This document shows, one piece after another, positions 1-7,033 of a stretch of DNA of 14,118 bases (position 1 is the first letter of the stretch; each line of letters opens with the position of its first letter). This stretch comes from Firmicutes bacterium UBA2116. Lineage in GTDB: Bacteria > Bacillota > Clostridia > Tissierellales > Sedimentibacteraceae. The notes beneath the pieces are model-generated. The model was not told the origin of the DNA and did no database searches. It saw only the letters and a program-made list of their open reading frames with translations. The position numbers were made by a program, and so were the translations under genes. Where the stretch lies: NCBI GenBank assembly GCA_002331025.1, contig DCYG01000010.1, positions 31,772 through 45,889 of the forward strand, read 5' to 3'.

Positions 1-55
1 CAGGATGAACTTTTTCAACAGTCTCCATCTTAATGACTTTGTCATCAATCTGAGG

Positions 56-78
56 GTCGGCACAGCCGACATTTTATT
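56..78 (+). terminator. Possible intrinsic terminator of an upstream gene
   Basis: GTCGGC (56-61) and GCCGAC (65-70) form a perfect six-base-pair stem with a three-base loop, followed by ATTTTATT. The T tract is interrupted, so termination would be modest. It fits the end of a transcription unit left of the window, before the pilus promoter. No gene can be assigned with confidence to bases 1-150. Confidence 0.35.
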
Positions 79-158
79 AATATCTCGGCAATAATCGACA
101 AAATTCATCATTTTTAAATATTTGAAACACATTTTATAATTTTTTAATATTAAATTCT

Positions 159-187
159 TTGACATAATTTGCCTGTTTATATATAAT
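159..187 (+). promoter_or_regulatory. Consensus sigma-A promoter of the pilus operon
   Basis: TTGACA at 159-164 and TATAAT at 182-187 are both perfect matches, separated by the ideal 17 bases. Transcription should begin near 194, leaving a leader of about 60 bases before pilMN. The match suggests strong housekeeping-type initiation, with any control acting through a repressor or after initiation. No riboswitch-like fold was recognised in the leader. Confidence 0.8.
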
Positions 188-256
188 CTACATACCATAA
201 TTTGTAAATAAAGGATGAATATACGATAACTATGTAGAACTTGATTGGAGTACAAA

Positions 257-1678
257 ATGATATTGGCTGTGGAAATAAATGATAGTAGCATTAATATTGT
301 TCAGGCCTCGATTAAGAAGGGCACGCTTTCAAAATTCAGGTGTGTGAGTGAGGATATCCCGCAGGTCGTTGATGACGGCAATATTTTGGATGCGGGTTAT
401 CTGTCGGACAGGATTAGGAAAATACTTCAAAGAAACAGAATTAATACTAAAAAGACTGTATTTGTCATAAATTCCAAAAGCATAATTGTACGCAGACTAA
501 GGTTACCTGCATTGAAAAAAAGAAATGAAATAAGAACTATGATAGAGCATGAGTTAAGTCATCTGATGCCTTTTAATCCGGCTAACTATAGGATACACTA
601 TGAGGCTGCTTTGGACAGCAGTAATGAAAAATATGCGTGGTACGTCATCTATTGCATCCCGGAGGAATTGCTTGAGAGCTACAGAAACCTTGCCTTAAAG
701 TCGAAGCTGAGACCGCTGGGCTTTGAGATATATTGCAGTTGTATCAATAAGCTCAAGGGTATGGAAGAAGATACACTTGCTTTTACGGATATAGGAGAGA
801 AAAGAATCAGCTTTACGGTTATGAACAAAGGCATAGCCGATTTTTCAAGAATTGCTGAAATTTCTTATGTCGGAGCAGAAAGCCCATTAAATGCATGTAT
901 GGATGAAATAATCAGGTGCATAAGGTATTACCAGTCAATAGACAATGAAAGTAAAATAAGCAGAATGTATATATTCAATTCGGAAATCAGGGAGTGCTTC
1001 CCGACTTTCATTGAAAAAATGTCTGCGGAATTGCCTGATCTGGAAATAGTTACGGAGCCGCCGATATTTTCCCGGGAGCTTTCCTGTTATGCCGGTCGTT
1101 GCTTTATGCCTGTTCTTTCGGCATTTAATGAAGGAAGAGGCTCCTACAAGCTTCACAAAACTAAATATTATGAAATAAGTGACTTCAGGACCGCTGCAGC
1201 TATAGCCGTTATCCTTGTATCGTCGCTTTTTTTTATTATCAGTGGTATATTTGTCTTTAAGCTGTACAGAGAATACGAATATATGAAGGAATACATAACA
1301 AACGAAGAAAATATTCTGCTGAATAATGAAATGGAGAGATTGAAAGCTGAATCACAAAGTAAGGAAAAAGCCATTACCGATATAGAGTCTCTGCAAAATA
1401 AAATAAAAGAAGAAAGCTATGCTGATTCGGAAATATTCAGGGGCATATTTTCCATCCTTCCGGAAAATACATATTTGCATTCCATTCATGTGGGGATTGC
1501 CGGGGTAAGTGCCTATTGTACTTCGTGCTCAATTGAGGAAGCTGCTATATTTATTAGTAATCTAAGAGAGTTGGACGTAATTGAAGATGTTTTTGCAGAT
1601 GAGGTGTCAAGAAAAGACGACTCCGAAAGTGGATACGAGTATACTATTCACTGTGTATTGAAAGGTGTACAGCAATGA
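257..1678 (+). CDS. pilMN: Type IV pilus assembly protein PilM-PilN fusion
   Basis: This gene appears to combine two inner-membrane platform proteins of the type IV pilus. Residues 1 to about 295 resemble PilM, the cytoplasmic actin-like ATPase-fold protein (opening MILAVEI, then the conserved VRRLRLPAL region at 78-86). A single membrane helix follows at about 312-336, then a charged coiled-coil stretch (about 340-385) and a small C-terminal domain (about 390-473) of the PilN kind. PilM and PilN are usually separate proteins that bind each other; C. difficile carries a comparable pilMN fusion. I chose ATG at 257 because GGAG (247-250) sits six bases before it; a TTG at 245 in the same frame overlaps that site and is unlikely. 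It is the first gene after the promoter, and its stop overlaps the next start (ATGA). Confidence 0.82.
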   Translation: MILAVEINDSSINIVQASIKKGTLSKFRCVSEDIPQVVDDGNILDAGYLSDRIRKILQRNRINTKKTVFVINSKSIIVRRLRLPALKKRNEIRTMIEHELSHLMPFNPANYRIHYEAALDSSNEKYAWYVIYCIPEELLESYRNLALKSKLRPLGFEIYCSCINKLKGMEEDTLAFTDIGEKRISFTVMNKGIADFSRIAEISYVGAESPLNACMDEIIRCIRYYQSIDNESKISRMYIFNSEIRECFPTFIEKMSAELPDLEIVTEPPIFSRELSCYAGRCFMPVLSAFNEGRGSYKLHKTKYYEISDFRTAAAIAVILVSSLFFIISGIFVFKLYREYEYMKEYITNEENILLNNEMERLKAESQSKEKAITDIESLQNKIKEESYADSEIFRGIFSILPENTYLHSIHVGIAGVSAYCTSCSIEEAAIFISNLRELDVIEDVFADEVSRKDDSESGYEYTIHCVLKGVQQ

Positions 1679-2214
1679 AGGATGAAGAAAGAATAAGGAG
1701 TTTAAGCTTAAGAAAAGTATTAATATTGCTTGCTCCGTGTATAGCAATTATGTTGATATATTCAGGTGTGTTTTCAGAGGTGCATGCAGGAATTACAAAG
1801 CCAGCCACCAGATATAGGGATATAAAGGAGCAGTTTCATAGTATGCATGATAATATTTGTGCAGCAGAAGTATATATGAGCAAAAATGCAGTGATGACTG
1901 ACGAAGCGGCATATGATTATGACAAAATTTGCTCTTACCCTGAGGAAGCAATGCTTTTTATAAATGATTTATGCGAAAATAACGCAATAGAAACAAATAG
2001 GATAAGATTTTATCATGAAGATGATGACGAAGGTAATGCGGAAGTACTTGTGTCGGAAATTGAGTTTGAATGCACATATGAATGTCTGCTGAACTTTATG
2101 GATGATGTTAAAAACAAAGGGTACAATGCTGCTGTAAGCAGCGTCAATGTATTTGAACTTGGAGACGGCAGGATAAATGCGGTAGTCAGGCTGAACTTTT
2201 ATTTCTTAAATTGA
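1675..2214 (+). CDS. pilO: PilO-like type IV pilus inner-membrane protein
   Basis: A 179-residue protein with a short cytoplasmic start, one membrane helix (about 14-33), a helical stretch and a C-terminal alpha/beta region rich in acidic residues. This is the PilO plan: PilO partners PilN in the inner membrane and aligns the motor with the pilin assembly site. Sequence similarity to PilO cannot be judged by eye, so the call rests on architecture and on position directly after pilMN. The start ATG overlaps the pilMN stop by four bases, with AAGGTG about eight bases upstream inside pilMN, which suggests translational coupling. The gene lies 13 bases before the first prepilin. Confidence 0.65.
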   Translation: MKDEERIRSLSLRKVLILLAPCIAIMLIYSGVFSEVHAGITKPATRYRDIKEQFHSMHDNICAAEVYMSKNAVMTDEAAYDYDKICSYPEEAMLFINDLCENNAIETNRIRFYHEDDDEGNAEVLVSEIEFECTYECLLNFMDDVKNKGYNAAVSSVNVFELGDGRINAVVRLNFYFLN

Positions 2215-2227
2215 GCGGGGATTAGTT

Positions 2228-2602
2228 ATGAAAAATAATGAGGGCTTTACATTGCTTGAAGTAATATTGACTCTATCAATATTTGGCTTGGTTGTGACAC
2301 CTCTGATGTCCATGCTGGTATTTGCAGCTAAAATTAATCATGAGAGTGACAGAGAGTACAAATCGTTTTTAGCTGCGCAAAGCTGCATGGAAGAAATAAA
2401 GGCAGCCGGTATTGACAACGAAGATTATATTTACGACAGCAATACCGGTTCGTATGAAAGAACAATATCTCAGAATGATAATGAATTCGGGTATGAAGTA
2501 AGAATAGTGCCCGAAAAGTCTTTTTATTATGTGATAGATATAAGTATATTAGATAACGGTGAGGTTATCAACACCTTGAGGGGGAGTATGATTGTTAAAT
2601 AA
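2228..2602 (+). CDS. Type IV prepilin, GspI/PilV-like minor pilin
   Basis: A 124-residue prepilin. The leader MKNNEG ends in the glycine recognised by prepilin peptidase, and the mature protein would begin FTLLE with the conserved glutamate at position 5, followed by a hydrophobic helix to about residue 30. The phrase QSCMEEIKA downstream of the helix is typical of PilV/GspI proteins (usually AxxLAxxxLEE-like), which are small minor pilins of the tip complex. The ribosome site is GCGGGG just before ATTAGTTATG. Its last ten bases overlap the next gene. Being second in a run of four different prepilins, it is more likely a minor pilin than the major fibre subunit. Confidence 0.75.
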   Translation: MKNNEGFTLLEVILTLSIFGLVVTPLMSMLVFAAKINHESDREYKSFLAAQSCMEEIKAAGIDNEDYIYDSNTGSYERTISQNDNEFGYEVRIVPEKSFYYVIDISILDNGEVINTLRGSMIVK

Positions 2603-3146
2603 GGATAAAGGCTCGATTTTAATATTGATGGTCATTATCGTTGCAATTATCAGTTCAATCAGCTTAGCGACCCTAAGTATTGCTGTTTCGCAATATCAAA
2701 TAAAAAAAACAAACAGCAATATAAAAAGGGCTTTTTATTTGTCTGAAGACGGTATAAACAGCGCTGCATTGAGAGTTTGTGACCTAATATGCCGTGCTTG
2801 TGAGGATTCTGCAAATAAGACAGATGAATATGCTGAATTATATCCTGATGATATTGCCGCAGCTGAAGCTTTGTTTAAAAATAATTATAAATTGTATGTA
2901 ATAAACAGAGCAGCAAGCACGATAAACAATAGCGGAAATCCTTCGATAAAGATTGTAAATTATAATGATTTATTTTTTATGGATGAAAAACTGACATTAA
3001 ATGTGAAATCAACATATATATCAGATACAGGAATTGAAAAAAGCTTAAATGCTGACTTAGTTATCTTAATTCCACGCTATGCAGATATGAAAGCAGGCAT
3101 GCTTGATTTTTCCGGATTATTTTATTTAAGCAGCTTTAATTTATGA
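2592..3146 (+). CDS. PilX/GspK-like minor pilin lacking Glu5
   Basis: A 184-residue protein starting at TTG, chosen because GGGGAG (2581-2586) lies five bases upstream and the peptide then begins MLNKDKG followed by a long hydrophobic helix (about 8-32). The glycine is a plausible prepilin peptidase site, but mature position 5 is leucine, not glutamate. Loss of Glu5 is the mark of GspK/PilX-type tip pilins, which cap the fibre. Residues 45-55 (AFYLSEDGINS) match the 'A.YLAEAGIN.A' phrase common to PilX-N proteins. It overlaps the preceding prepilin by eleven bases and is followed after 13 bases by the next one. Confidence 0.7.
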   Translation: MLNKDKGSILILMVIIVAIISSISLATLSIAVSQYQIKKTNSNIKRAFYLSEDGINSAALRVCDLICRACEDSANKTDEYAELYPDDIAAAEALFKNNYKLYVINRAASTINNSGNPSIKIVNYNDLFFMDEKLTLNVKSTYISDTGIEKSLNADLVILIPRYADMKAGMLDFSGLFYLSSFNL

Positions 3147-3159
3147 ATATAGGTGTGTT

Positions 3160-3687
3160 ATGAAATGTAAAAAAGGATATACTTTAGTTGAATTATTAAT
3201 AACCCTGTCAATGACCGCATTTATATTTGTATTAATTATGACCTTTTTTACTGCCAACCTGAACAATATAACAAAAATAAAAAACAATTCCGAGCTTCAG
3301 TTCCATGCTCAATATATTTTAAACTTTTTTTCTGAAAAGGTTATGGAATCTAAAAAAGTTGAATTGGTTTTAGACGGTTCGTATATAAACAGTAAGACCA
3401 ATTCAAAAAAGGAGCAGGTTGTAACAAAGATATCCTTAAGATATGGAGAACGAGCCAATCAATGCTATATTTTTGAAGTAAAAGGCATTAAGATATTTTA
3501 CGGCAAAGGAAACTTGAATGATTCGGCATCATCGGAATTGGGTACTTATATACAAGAGCTGAAAATAAAACCATATCCGGATGGAAAGTCATTTGCTGAG
3601 GCATCAGGGCTCAGAGTTACAGTTGTGTTAGTCAAGGGCGATGAAGAGTATGATGCATCGCAGCTTATTTATATGAGATTAAGCTAA
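3160..3687 (+). CDS. PilW/GspJ-like minor pilin
   Basis: A 175-residue prepilin: leader MKCKKG, mature start YTLVE with glutamate at position 5, hydrophobic helix to about residue 29, then QFHAQYILNFFSEKVMES, the long amphipathic helix typical of PilW/GspJ proteins. GspJ-type pilins form a tip complex with GspI and GspK types, both encoded just upstream. An AGGTG ribosome site lies about five bases before the ATG. The reading frame closes shortly before a separate promoter, so this is probably the last gene of the first transcription unit, although no terminator is seen and read-through is likely. Confidence 0.72.
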   Translation: MKCKKGYTLVELLITLSMTAFIFVLIMTFFTANLNNITKIKNNSELQFHAQYILNFFSEKVMESKKVELVLDGSYINSKTNSKKEQVVTKISLRYGERANQCYIFEVKGIKIFYGKGNLNDSASSELGTYIQELKIKPYPDGKSFAEASGLRVTVVLVKGDEEYDASQLIYMRLS

Positions 3688-3715
3688 AAATATGGCACAT
3701 AAATTCAAGAAAACA

Positions 3716-3744
3716 TTGACAAATATTCAATTAATTTATAAAAT
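3716..3744 (+). promoter_or_regulatory. Internal promoter before the last prepilin and efp
   Basis: TTGACA (3716-3721, perfect) and TAAAAT (3739-3744, five of six) are separated by 17 bases. Transcription would start near 3751, some 25 bases before the GspH-like prepilin. It gives efp and its neighbour expression independent of the upstream pilus operon. Confidence 0.6.
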
Positions 3745-3775
3745 GGGATGAGTGATTATGTCCTAAGGGAGTACA

Positions 3776-4210
3776 ATGAATAAAAAAGGTTATACTCTTA
3801 TTGAAATAATTACAGTATTTTCTTTAATCGGAATACTAATTAGCTTAGGTATTCCTAAAATTACAAATGATTTTGGCTATTTAGACAATTCTTTGGAAGA
3901 GCTTTTGAGAGATGTACGATATATTCAGACAGAAGTAATGAAAAATCCTTCGAACAGCTATAAAATAAGCGTAGATTCTATTGAACACAGTTACTACATA
4001 GTTAATTCACGAAATAATAATAAAGTGCTGAAATCAGTTAAGTTAAAAAACAGATACACAATCAGTTATAATGGTAATGAGGATTTGTATTTCAATTCAA
4101 GCGGAACTCCCATAAATCCCGGAACCTTTGAGATAACTGATACGAGATTGAATAAATCTAAAAAAGTTACCGTTGTTGTTGCAACGGGACGAACAATTAT
4201 AGTGGAATAA
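3776..4210 (+). CDS. GspH/FimT-like minor pilin
   Basis: A 144-residue prepilin with leader MNKKG, mature start YTLIE (glutamate at position 5) and a hydrophobic helix to about residue 27. A helix containing LEELLRDVRYIQTEVMK and an all-beta C-terminal half ending VATGRTIIVE match the GspH/FimT plan, in which the 'F...G' and 'G...I.V' strands close the fold. It would complete an H-I-J-K set with the three prepilins upstream. The start is fixed by AAGGGAG six bases before the ATG. It lies 43 bases before efp and shares its promoter. Confidence 0.72.
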   Translation: MNKKGYTLIEIITVFSLIGILISLGIPKITNDFGYLDNSLEELLRDVRYIQTEVMKNPSNSYKISVDSIEHSYYIVNSRNNNKVLKSVKLKNRYTISYNGNEDLYFNSSGTPINPGTFEITDTRLNKSKKVTVVVATGRTIIVE

Positions 4211-4253
4211 GCAGCAATCTGCTGGTTATAATATACATAAGGAGGAGACACCA

Positions 4254-4811
4254 ATGATTACAGCAAGTGATTTTAAAAAGGGTATAACCATATCTTGGAA
4301 TAATGGATTATGGCAAATAGTAGATTTCCAGCATGTTAAACCTGGTAAAGGCGCGGCTTTTGTCAGAAGTAAATTAAAAAATATCGTAACAGGAGCTATA
4401 AGAGAAGAGACCTTTAACCCTACTGAGAAATTTCCGCTGGCAAGAATAGAAACAAAGGATATGCAATATTTATATAATGATGGAGAACTATATTATTTTA
4501 TGGATCCGGAATCATTTGAACAAATTCCTTTAAATCACGATCAGGTAGCTGATGCGATTATTTATATTAAAGAAAATGAATTTGCCCAAATGAGATTTTA
4601 TGAGGGTAAACCATTTGAAGTGACAGCACCGAACTTTGTTGAGTTGGAGGTAGTTGAAACAGAACCCGGTTTCAAGGGAGATACTGCCACAGGTGCAAAT
4701 AAGCCTGCTATAGTTGAAACAGGCGCTAAGGTTAACGTGCCGCTCTTTGTTGAGTTAGGCGATAAAATTAAGATTGACACCAGAACAGGTGAATATCTAT
4801 CAAGAGTCTAG
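4254..4811 (+). CDS. efp: Translation elongation factor P
   Basis: A 185-residue protein, the normal length for EF-P, which binds ribosomes stalled at proline runs and speeds peptide bond formation. The N-terminal KOW-like domain carries the loop VKPGKGAAF; Lys32 there corresponds to the lysine that is modified in many bacteria. Two OB-fold domains follow, and the C-terminal signature GDKIKIDTRTGEYLSRV is intact. The ribosome site AAGGAGGAG lies about eight bases before the ATG. It is cotranscribed with the GspH-like prepilin before it and the CD1247-type gene after it (10-base gap). No EF-P modification enzyme is encoded in the window. Confidence 0.97.
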   Translation: MITASDFKKGITISWNNGLWQIVDFQHVKPGKGAAFVRSKLKNIVTGAIREETFNPTEKFPLARIETKDMQYLYNDGELYYFMDPESFEQIPLNHDQVADAIIYIKENEFAQMRFYEGKPFEVTAPNFVELEVVETEPGFKGDTATGANKPAIVETGAKVNVPLFVELGDKIKIDTRTGEYLSRV

Positions 4812-4821
4812 GAGGTATAAC

Positions 4822-5163
4822 ATGGATTTTTTGTATGAAAAAATATCATATTTAAGAGGTTTAGCTGATGGCTTAGACGTTAAACCGGATTCAAAAGAAG
4901 GTAAATTGTTTAATGCTTTAATGGATGTTATCGAAGAAATAGCTGATGGTATGAATGACATAGTAGAAGAACAAGATGAAGTTAATGAGTACTTAGATTT
5001 ATTGGATGAAGATTTATCAACAGTTGAAGAAGAATTGTTCAGTGACTTGGAAATTGATGAAGATGATGATTACGACTTCGATTTCGATGATGAATACGAT
5101 GAAGATTACGACGATGATTTCGAAGAACATGAATGTAATTGTGCGGAACACGAAGACATATAG
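4822..5163 (+). CDS. CD1247-type acidic protein of unknown function
   Basis: A 113-residue protein beginning MDFLYEKISYLRGLADGL. This opening, followed by a helix with KEGKLFNALMDVIEEIADGM, matches what I know as the CD1247 N-terminal domain found in many Clostridia, whose function is unknown. The second half is a run of aspartate and glutamate (about residues 58-106) ending in HECNCAEHEDI, so a metal-binding tail is conceivable but not shown. The ATG at 4822 is chosen because GGAGGT lies six bases upstream, immediately after the efp stop; the frame is open further upstream only inside efp. It is translated as part of the efp transcript and followed by a strong inverted repeat. Confidence 0.75.
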   Translation: MDFLYEKISYLRGLADGLDVKPDSKEGKLFNALMDVIEEIADGMNDIVEEQDEVNEYLDLLDEDLSTVEEELFSDLEIDEDDDYDFDFDDEYDEDYDDDFEEHECNCAEHEDI

Positions 5164-5183
5164 TATTTAGTTATAACCAAACA

Positions 5184-5259
5184 AAAAAACTGAGATTCCT
5201 CACTGCGTTCGGAATGACACAAGCGTCATCCTGAGCGATAGCGAAGGATCTCATTTTTT
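5184..5259. terminator. Bidirectional terminator made from a TCATTCTGAGC-type repeat
   Basis: A long imperfect inverted repeat: TGAGATTCC...GGAATGAC (5191-5218), short loop, then GTCATCCTGAGCG...GGATCTCA (5225-5253), with A runs before it (5184-5189) and T runs after it (5254-5259). It can therefore end transcripts from both the efp side and the convergent minus-strand gene. The core phrase is a dispersed repeat; degenerate relatives occur near 6201, 10563 and 12363. Confidence 0.7.
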
Positions 5260-5263
5260 AATT

Positions 5264-5308
5264 GGGGACATTCCTTTTACCCTATCCCTATACTAAAGGT
5301 GTGTCCCC
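5264..5308. repeat. GGGGACA...TGTCCCC palindromic repeat, copy 1
   Basis: GGGGACA (5264-5270) pairs with TGTCCCC (5302-5308), extended by CCTTT with AAAGG. A second, more diverged copy in the same orientation lies at 6270-6328, on the other side of the minus-strand gene. REP-type palindromes starting GGGGACA are common in bacteria and often mobilised by Y1 (REP-associated) transposases, none of which is in the window. Confidence 0.65.
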
Positions 5309-5315
5309 ATACCTT

Positions 5316-6182
5316 TTACGGCCATATATCCTCCGGATTTACCCCATAAATCTGAACTACTTCAAATAAATCACTGTTAGCAATATCCTTAGGTGTTACC
5401 AGCCATGAACCATCATAATCGATATTAAAGCCATGCTGCATAAACGGATACCAGACCAGGTGAGAGCATTGGGTGCTGCTTATATTCTCAGGATTCGGAT
5501 TCTTTTTACTCGTCAATCCGACAGTTAATCCATAGGGTATATCATTTAAGCTTTCCTTTGCGAATTTTGCTATCTCATCAAGCTTATCCTGCGAAGCATC
5601 CTTTAATTTGAGCATCATAAACGAAGGATATACTCTCCATTTGTTTATATTCTGCAGCATTGTATTGCTTCCTAAAATTACCGCTTCCAATGTTTCCATA
5701 TTTTCAGCGTCCGTTATTATCGCTGCATGTCCATGCCTCCATCCAAGTGAATGGGTTGCCTTTGTTATAAGGACGTAGCCATTCTTGTAGTCTGCCAGAT
5801 CAAAGCCGTATATCGGTTTATTTTTTTCATTTACCAATGATTCCTGACTGGTGATAATACCTATAGATTCACAAAGTATATTATTATTTCTGAAAAAATT
5901 ATCTTGAAATTGAAGAATTTTGTTTTTTCCGTTATCTTTTAAATATTCATCCAGAGCCGTCTTGCCTAAGCCGGTTTGATAAAACAGCTCCTTGTAATCC
6001 TCTTCAGATAATTCCGCTTTTTCTAATATGGGGATTATATTTATTTTTTCATAATCGGGATGATAGTAACCCATTGGCTCGATTATCATCTCCATTATTG
6101 ATACGACAATAAAAATCATTAAGAATACCAATGAAATAAATATCAGCTTTTTATGTTTGATTTTCTTTATTTTTGCAATCAT
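5316..6182 (-). CDS. YiiX-like NlpC/P60-family papain-fold hydrolase, membrane-anchored
   Basis: A 288-residue protein with a basic N-terminus and one membrane helix (about 13-33), so the rest is predicted outside the cell membrane. Residues 148-157 (GWRHGHAAII) and 236-246 (STQCSHLVWYP) match the His-then-Cys order of permuted papain-fold enzymes of the YiiX/YebB (G6R) group; His152 and Cys239 are the likely catalytic pair, with Glu167 a candidate third residue. The substrate is unknown: such enzymes cut amide or ester bonds in peptides or lipids. GAGGTGA about six bases before the ATG supports the start. A TATAAT on the minus strand (6347-6342) is a possible -10 without a good -35. It is a lone gene, convergent with the efp unit and flanked by repeats. 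Confidence 0.68.
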   Translation of the reverse strand: MIAKIKKIKHKKLIFISLVFLMIFIVVSIMEMIIEPMGYYHPDYEKINIIPILEKAELSEEDYKELFYQTGLGKTALDEYLKDNGKNKILQFQDNFFRNNNILCESIGIITSQESLVNEKNKPIYGFDLADYKNGYVLITKATHSLGWRHGHAAIITDAENMETLEAVILGSNTMLQNINKWRVYPSFMMLKLKDASQDKLDEIAKFAKESLNDIPYGLTVGLTSKKNPNPENISSTQCSHLVWYPFMQHGFNIDYDGSWLVTPKDIANSDLFEVVQIYGVNPEDIWP

Positions 6183-6200
6183 TTGTCACCTCGATACGTA

Positions 6201-6261
6201 ATCCTGAGAAACATGTCATTCCAAAAGGCGGGATCCTCTAAGCTAAGCTCTCAAGATGACA
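6201..6261. repeat. Degenerate TCATTC/CTGAG dispersed repeat
   Basis: CCTGAG and TGTCATTCC (6203-6222), GGATCCTC (6231-6238) and a closing ATGAC (6256-6260) are rearranged pieces of the repeat seen intact at 5191-5253. GTCAT (6215-6219) can pair with ATGAC. It lies in the leader of the minus-strand hydrolase gene, directly before the second GGGGACA palindrome. Confidence 0.4.
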
Positions 6262-6269
6262 CACCTGAC

Positions 6270-6328
6270 GGGGACATTCCTTTGTGGTACATCTCCAAAG
6301 AGATTCTATCCATAAAAGTGTGTCTCCC
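6270..6328. repeat. GGGGACA...TGTCTCCC palindromic repeat, copy 2
   Basis: GGGGACATTCCTTT (6270-6283) repeats the first 14 bases of the 5264 copy apart from one base context, and the closing arm AAAAGTGTGTCTCCC (6314-6328) carries one extra base relative to the other copy. The middle differs. With the copy at 5264 it brackets the minus-strand hydrolase gene. Confidence 0.55.
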
Positions 6329-6417
6329 TTCCTTTATATAGATTATATATCAAATTCCCTGAAAAATAAATTAAGAATACAAAAAAATATAATTTAAGAA
6401 AAGTTCAAGCTGTTAAA

Positions 6418-6446
6418 TTGATAATAAATATGATAAGATATATATT
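6418..6446 (+). promoter_or_regulatory. Promoter of the small-peptide operon
   Basis: TTGATA (6418-6423) and TATATT (6441-6446), each five of six, with 17 bases between. Transcription would start near 6453, about 30 bases before the 35-codon gene. Confidence 0.55.
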
Positions 6447-6465
6447 ATTAAAATATATATTATCA
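6432..6465. promoter_or_regulatory. AT-rich inverted repeat over the -10 region
   Basis: GATAA-g-ATATATATT and AAATATATATTATC form two arms around ATTA, covering the -10 and the start point of the promoter at 6418-6446. The position suits a repressor operator or an RNA hairpin at the very 5' end, but AT-only palindromes also arise by chance in DNA this AT-rich. Confidence 0.35.
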
Positions 6466-6483
6466 AAAATCCGGAGGATATTT

Positions 6484-6591
6484 ATGAACAAATATAAAAG
6501 AGCAAATACATTTAAAAGAATCGTATGCTTGGTATTAGCTGGCGGAATGATATTAACAGCGTTTATGAGTATGCTTACATTCTTTATGTAG
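6484..6591 (+). CDS. Small single-pass membrane peptide, 35 residues
   Basis: A 35-codon reading frame with an excellent ribosome site (CCGGAGG, 6471-6477, six bases before ATG) and its own promoter. The basic start MNKYKRANTFKR is followed by one hydrophobic helix (about 13-35), ending at TAG 13 bases before the next gene. The plan resembles Prli42/DUF4044-type membrane miniproteins of Firmicutes, which in Listeria anchor the stressosome, but the length and sequence are too short to decide. It is probably cotranscribed with the C_GCAxxG_C_C gene. I regard translation as likely and function as unknown. Confidence 0.6.
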   Translation: MNKYKRANTFKRIVCLVLAGGMILTAFMSMLTFFM

Positions 6592-6604
6592 AGGCAGGTC
6601 GAAT

Positions 6605-7033
6605 ATGAAAGAAATAGTTGAAAAAATAAGCAAATCAGAATTATCATATCCCTTAGAAGAAAGACCCATGTACCATATAAATTGTGCGGAAGCGTTGTTA
6701 ATGGCTGCAAACGAAGAATATAAGCTAGGGCTTGATGACAGGTTTATAAAGGCGGTGTGCCCTTTTGGAGGAGGACTCCAGTCCGAAAGCACCTGCGGAG
6801 CCCTGTTGGGAGCTTTATCGGCAATCGGAGTAATGTTTACGGAAGACAGACCGAGCGATAACGAAAAAATGAAAGAAATAACTAAAAAATATGTTGCAGA
6901 ATTCGAAAAAGAATTCGGGTCATTGGACTGTGTAACAATTAAACAGCACCATAGAAGCATAACAGAAGGATGCACTCCCGTCAGAGTAAGAGCCGCAGAA
7001 GTATTTGAAAGAGTAATGGAGAAGATGCCCTAA
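6605..7033 (+). CDS. C_GCAxxG_C_C family protein
   Basis: A 142-residue protein with the spaced cysteines that name this family: Cys27 (NCAEALL), Cys52 (CPFGGG), Cys64 in STCGALLGAL, Cys109 (LDC) and Cys123 (GCTPVRVRAAEVFE). These proteins are widespread in anaerobes, often near redox genes; the cysteines probably bind metal or do redox chemistry, but the reaction is not known. The helix around 60-80 with repeated Gly/Ala is mildly hydrophobic. GAGG about ten bases upstream supports the ATG. The stop codon and the last residues (Met-Pro) lie inside the start of the structured repeat at 7024, so the original C-terminus may have been slightly altered. Length is normal for the family. Confidence 0.88.
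   Translation: MKEIVEKISKSELSYPLEERPMYHINCAEALLMAANEEYKLGLDDRFIKAVCPFGGGLQSESTCGALLGALSAIGVMFTEDRPSDNEKMKEITKKYVAEFEKEFGSLDCVTIKQHHRSITEGCTPVRVRAAEVFERVMEKMP

Noticed and set aside
1..100. Possible partial gene at the left edge (minus-strand frame reading toward base 1, about 2-88, or a plus-strand frame ending near 100)
   Set aside because: The minus frame gives plausible-looking residues but has no start with a ribosome site, and the plus frame runs through a terminator-like hairpin; too short to decide.
245..256. TTG start for pilMN
   Set aside because: The TTG overlaps the ribosome site of the ATG at 257 and has none of its own.
6405..6710. A 101-codon minus-strand frame over the promoter and small peptide
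   Set aside because: Antisense to the better supported promoter, peptide and C_GCAxxG_C_C start; low-complexity composition.
6553..6975. A 140-codon minus-strand frame
   Set aside because: It lies antisense to the C_GCAxxG_C_C gene, whose cysteine motifs are clear; no ribosome site or recognisable domain.
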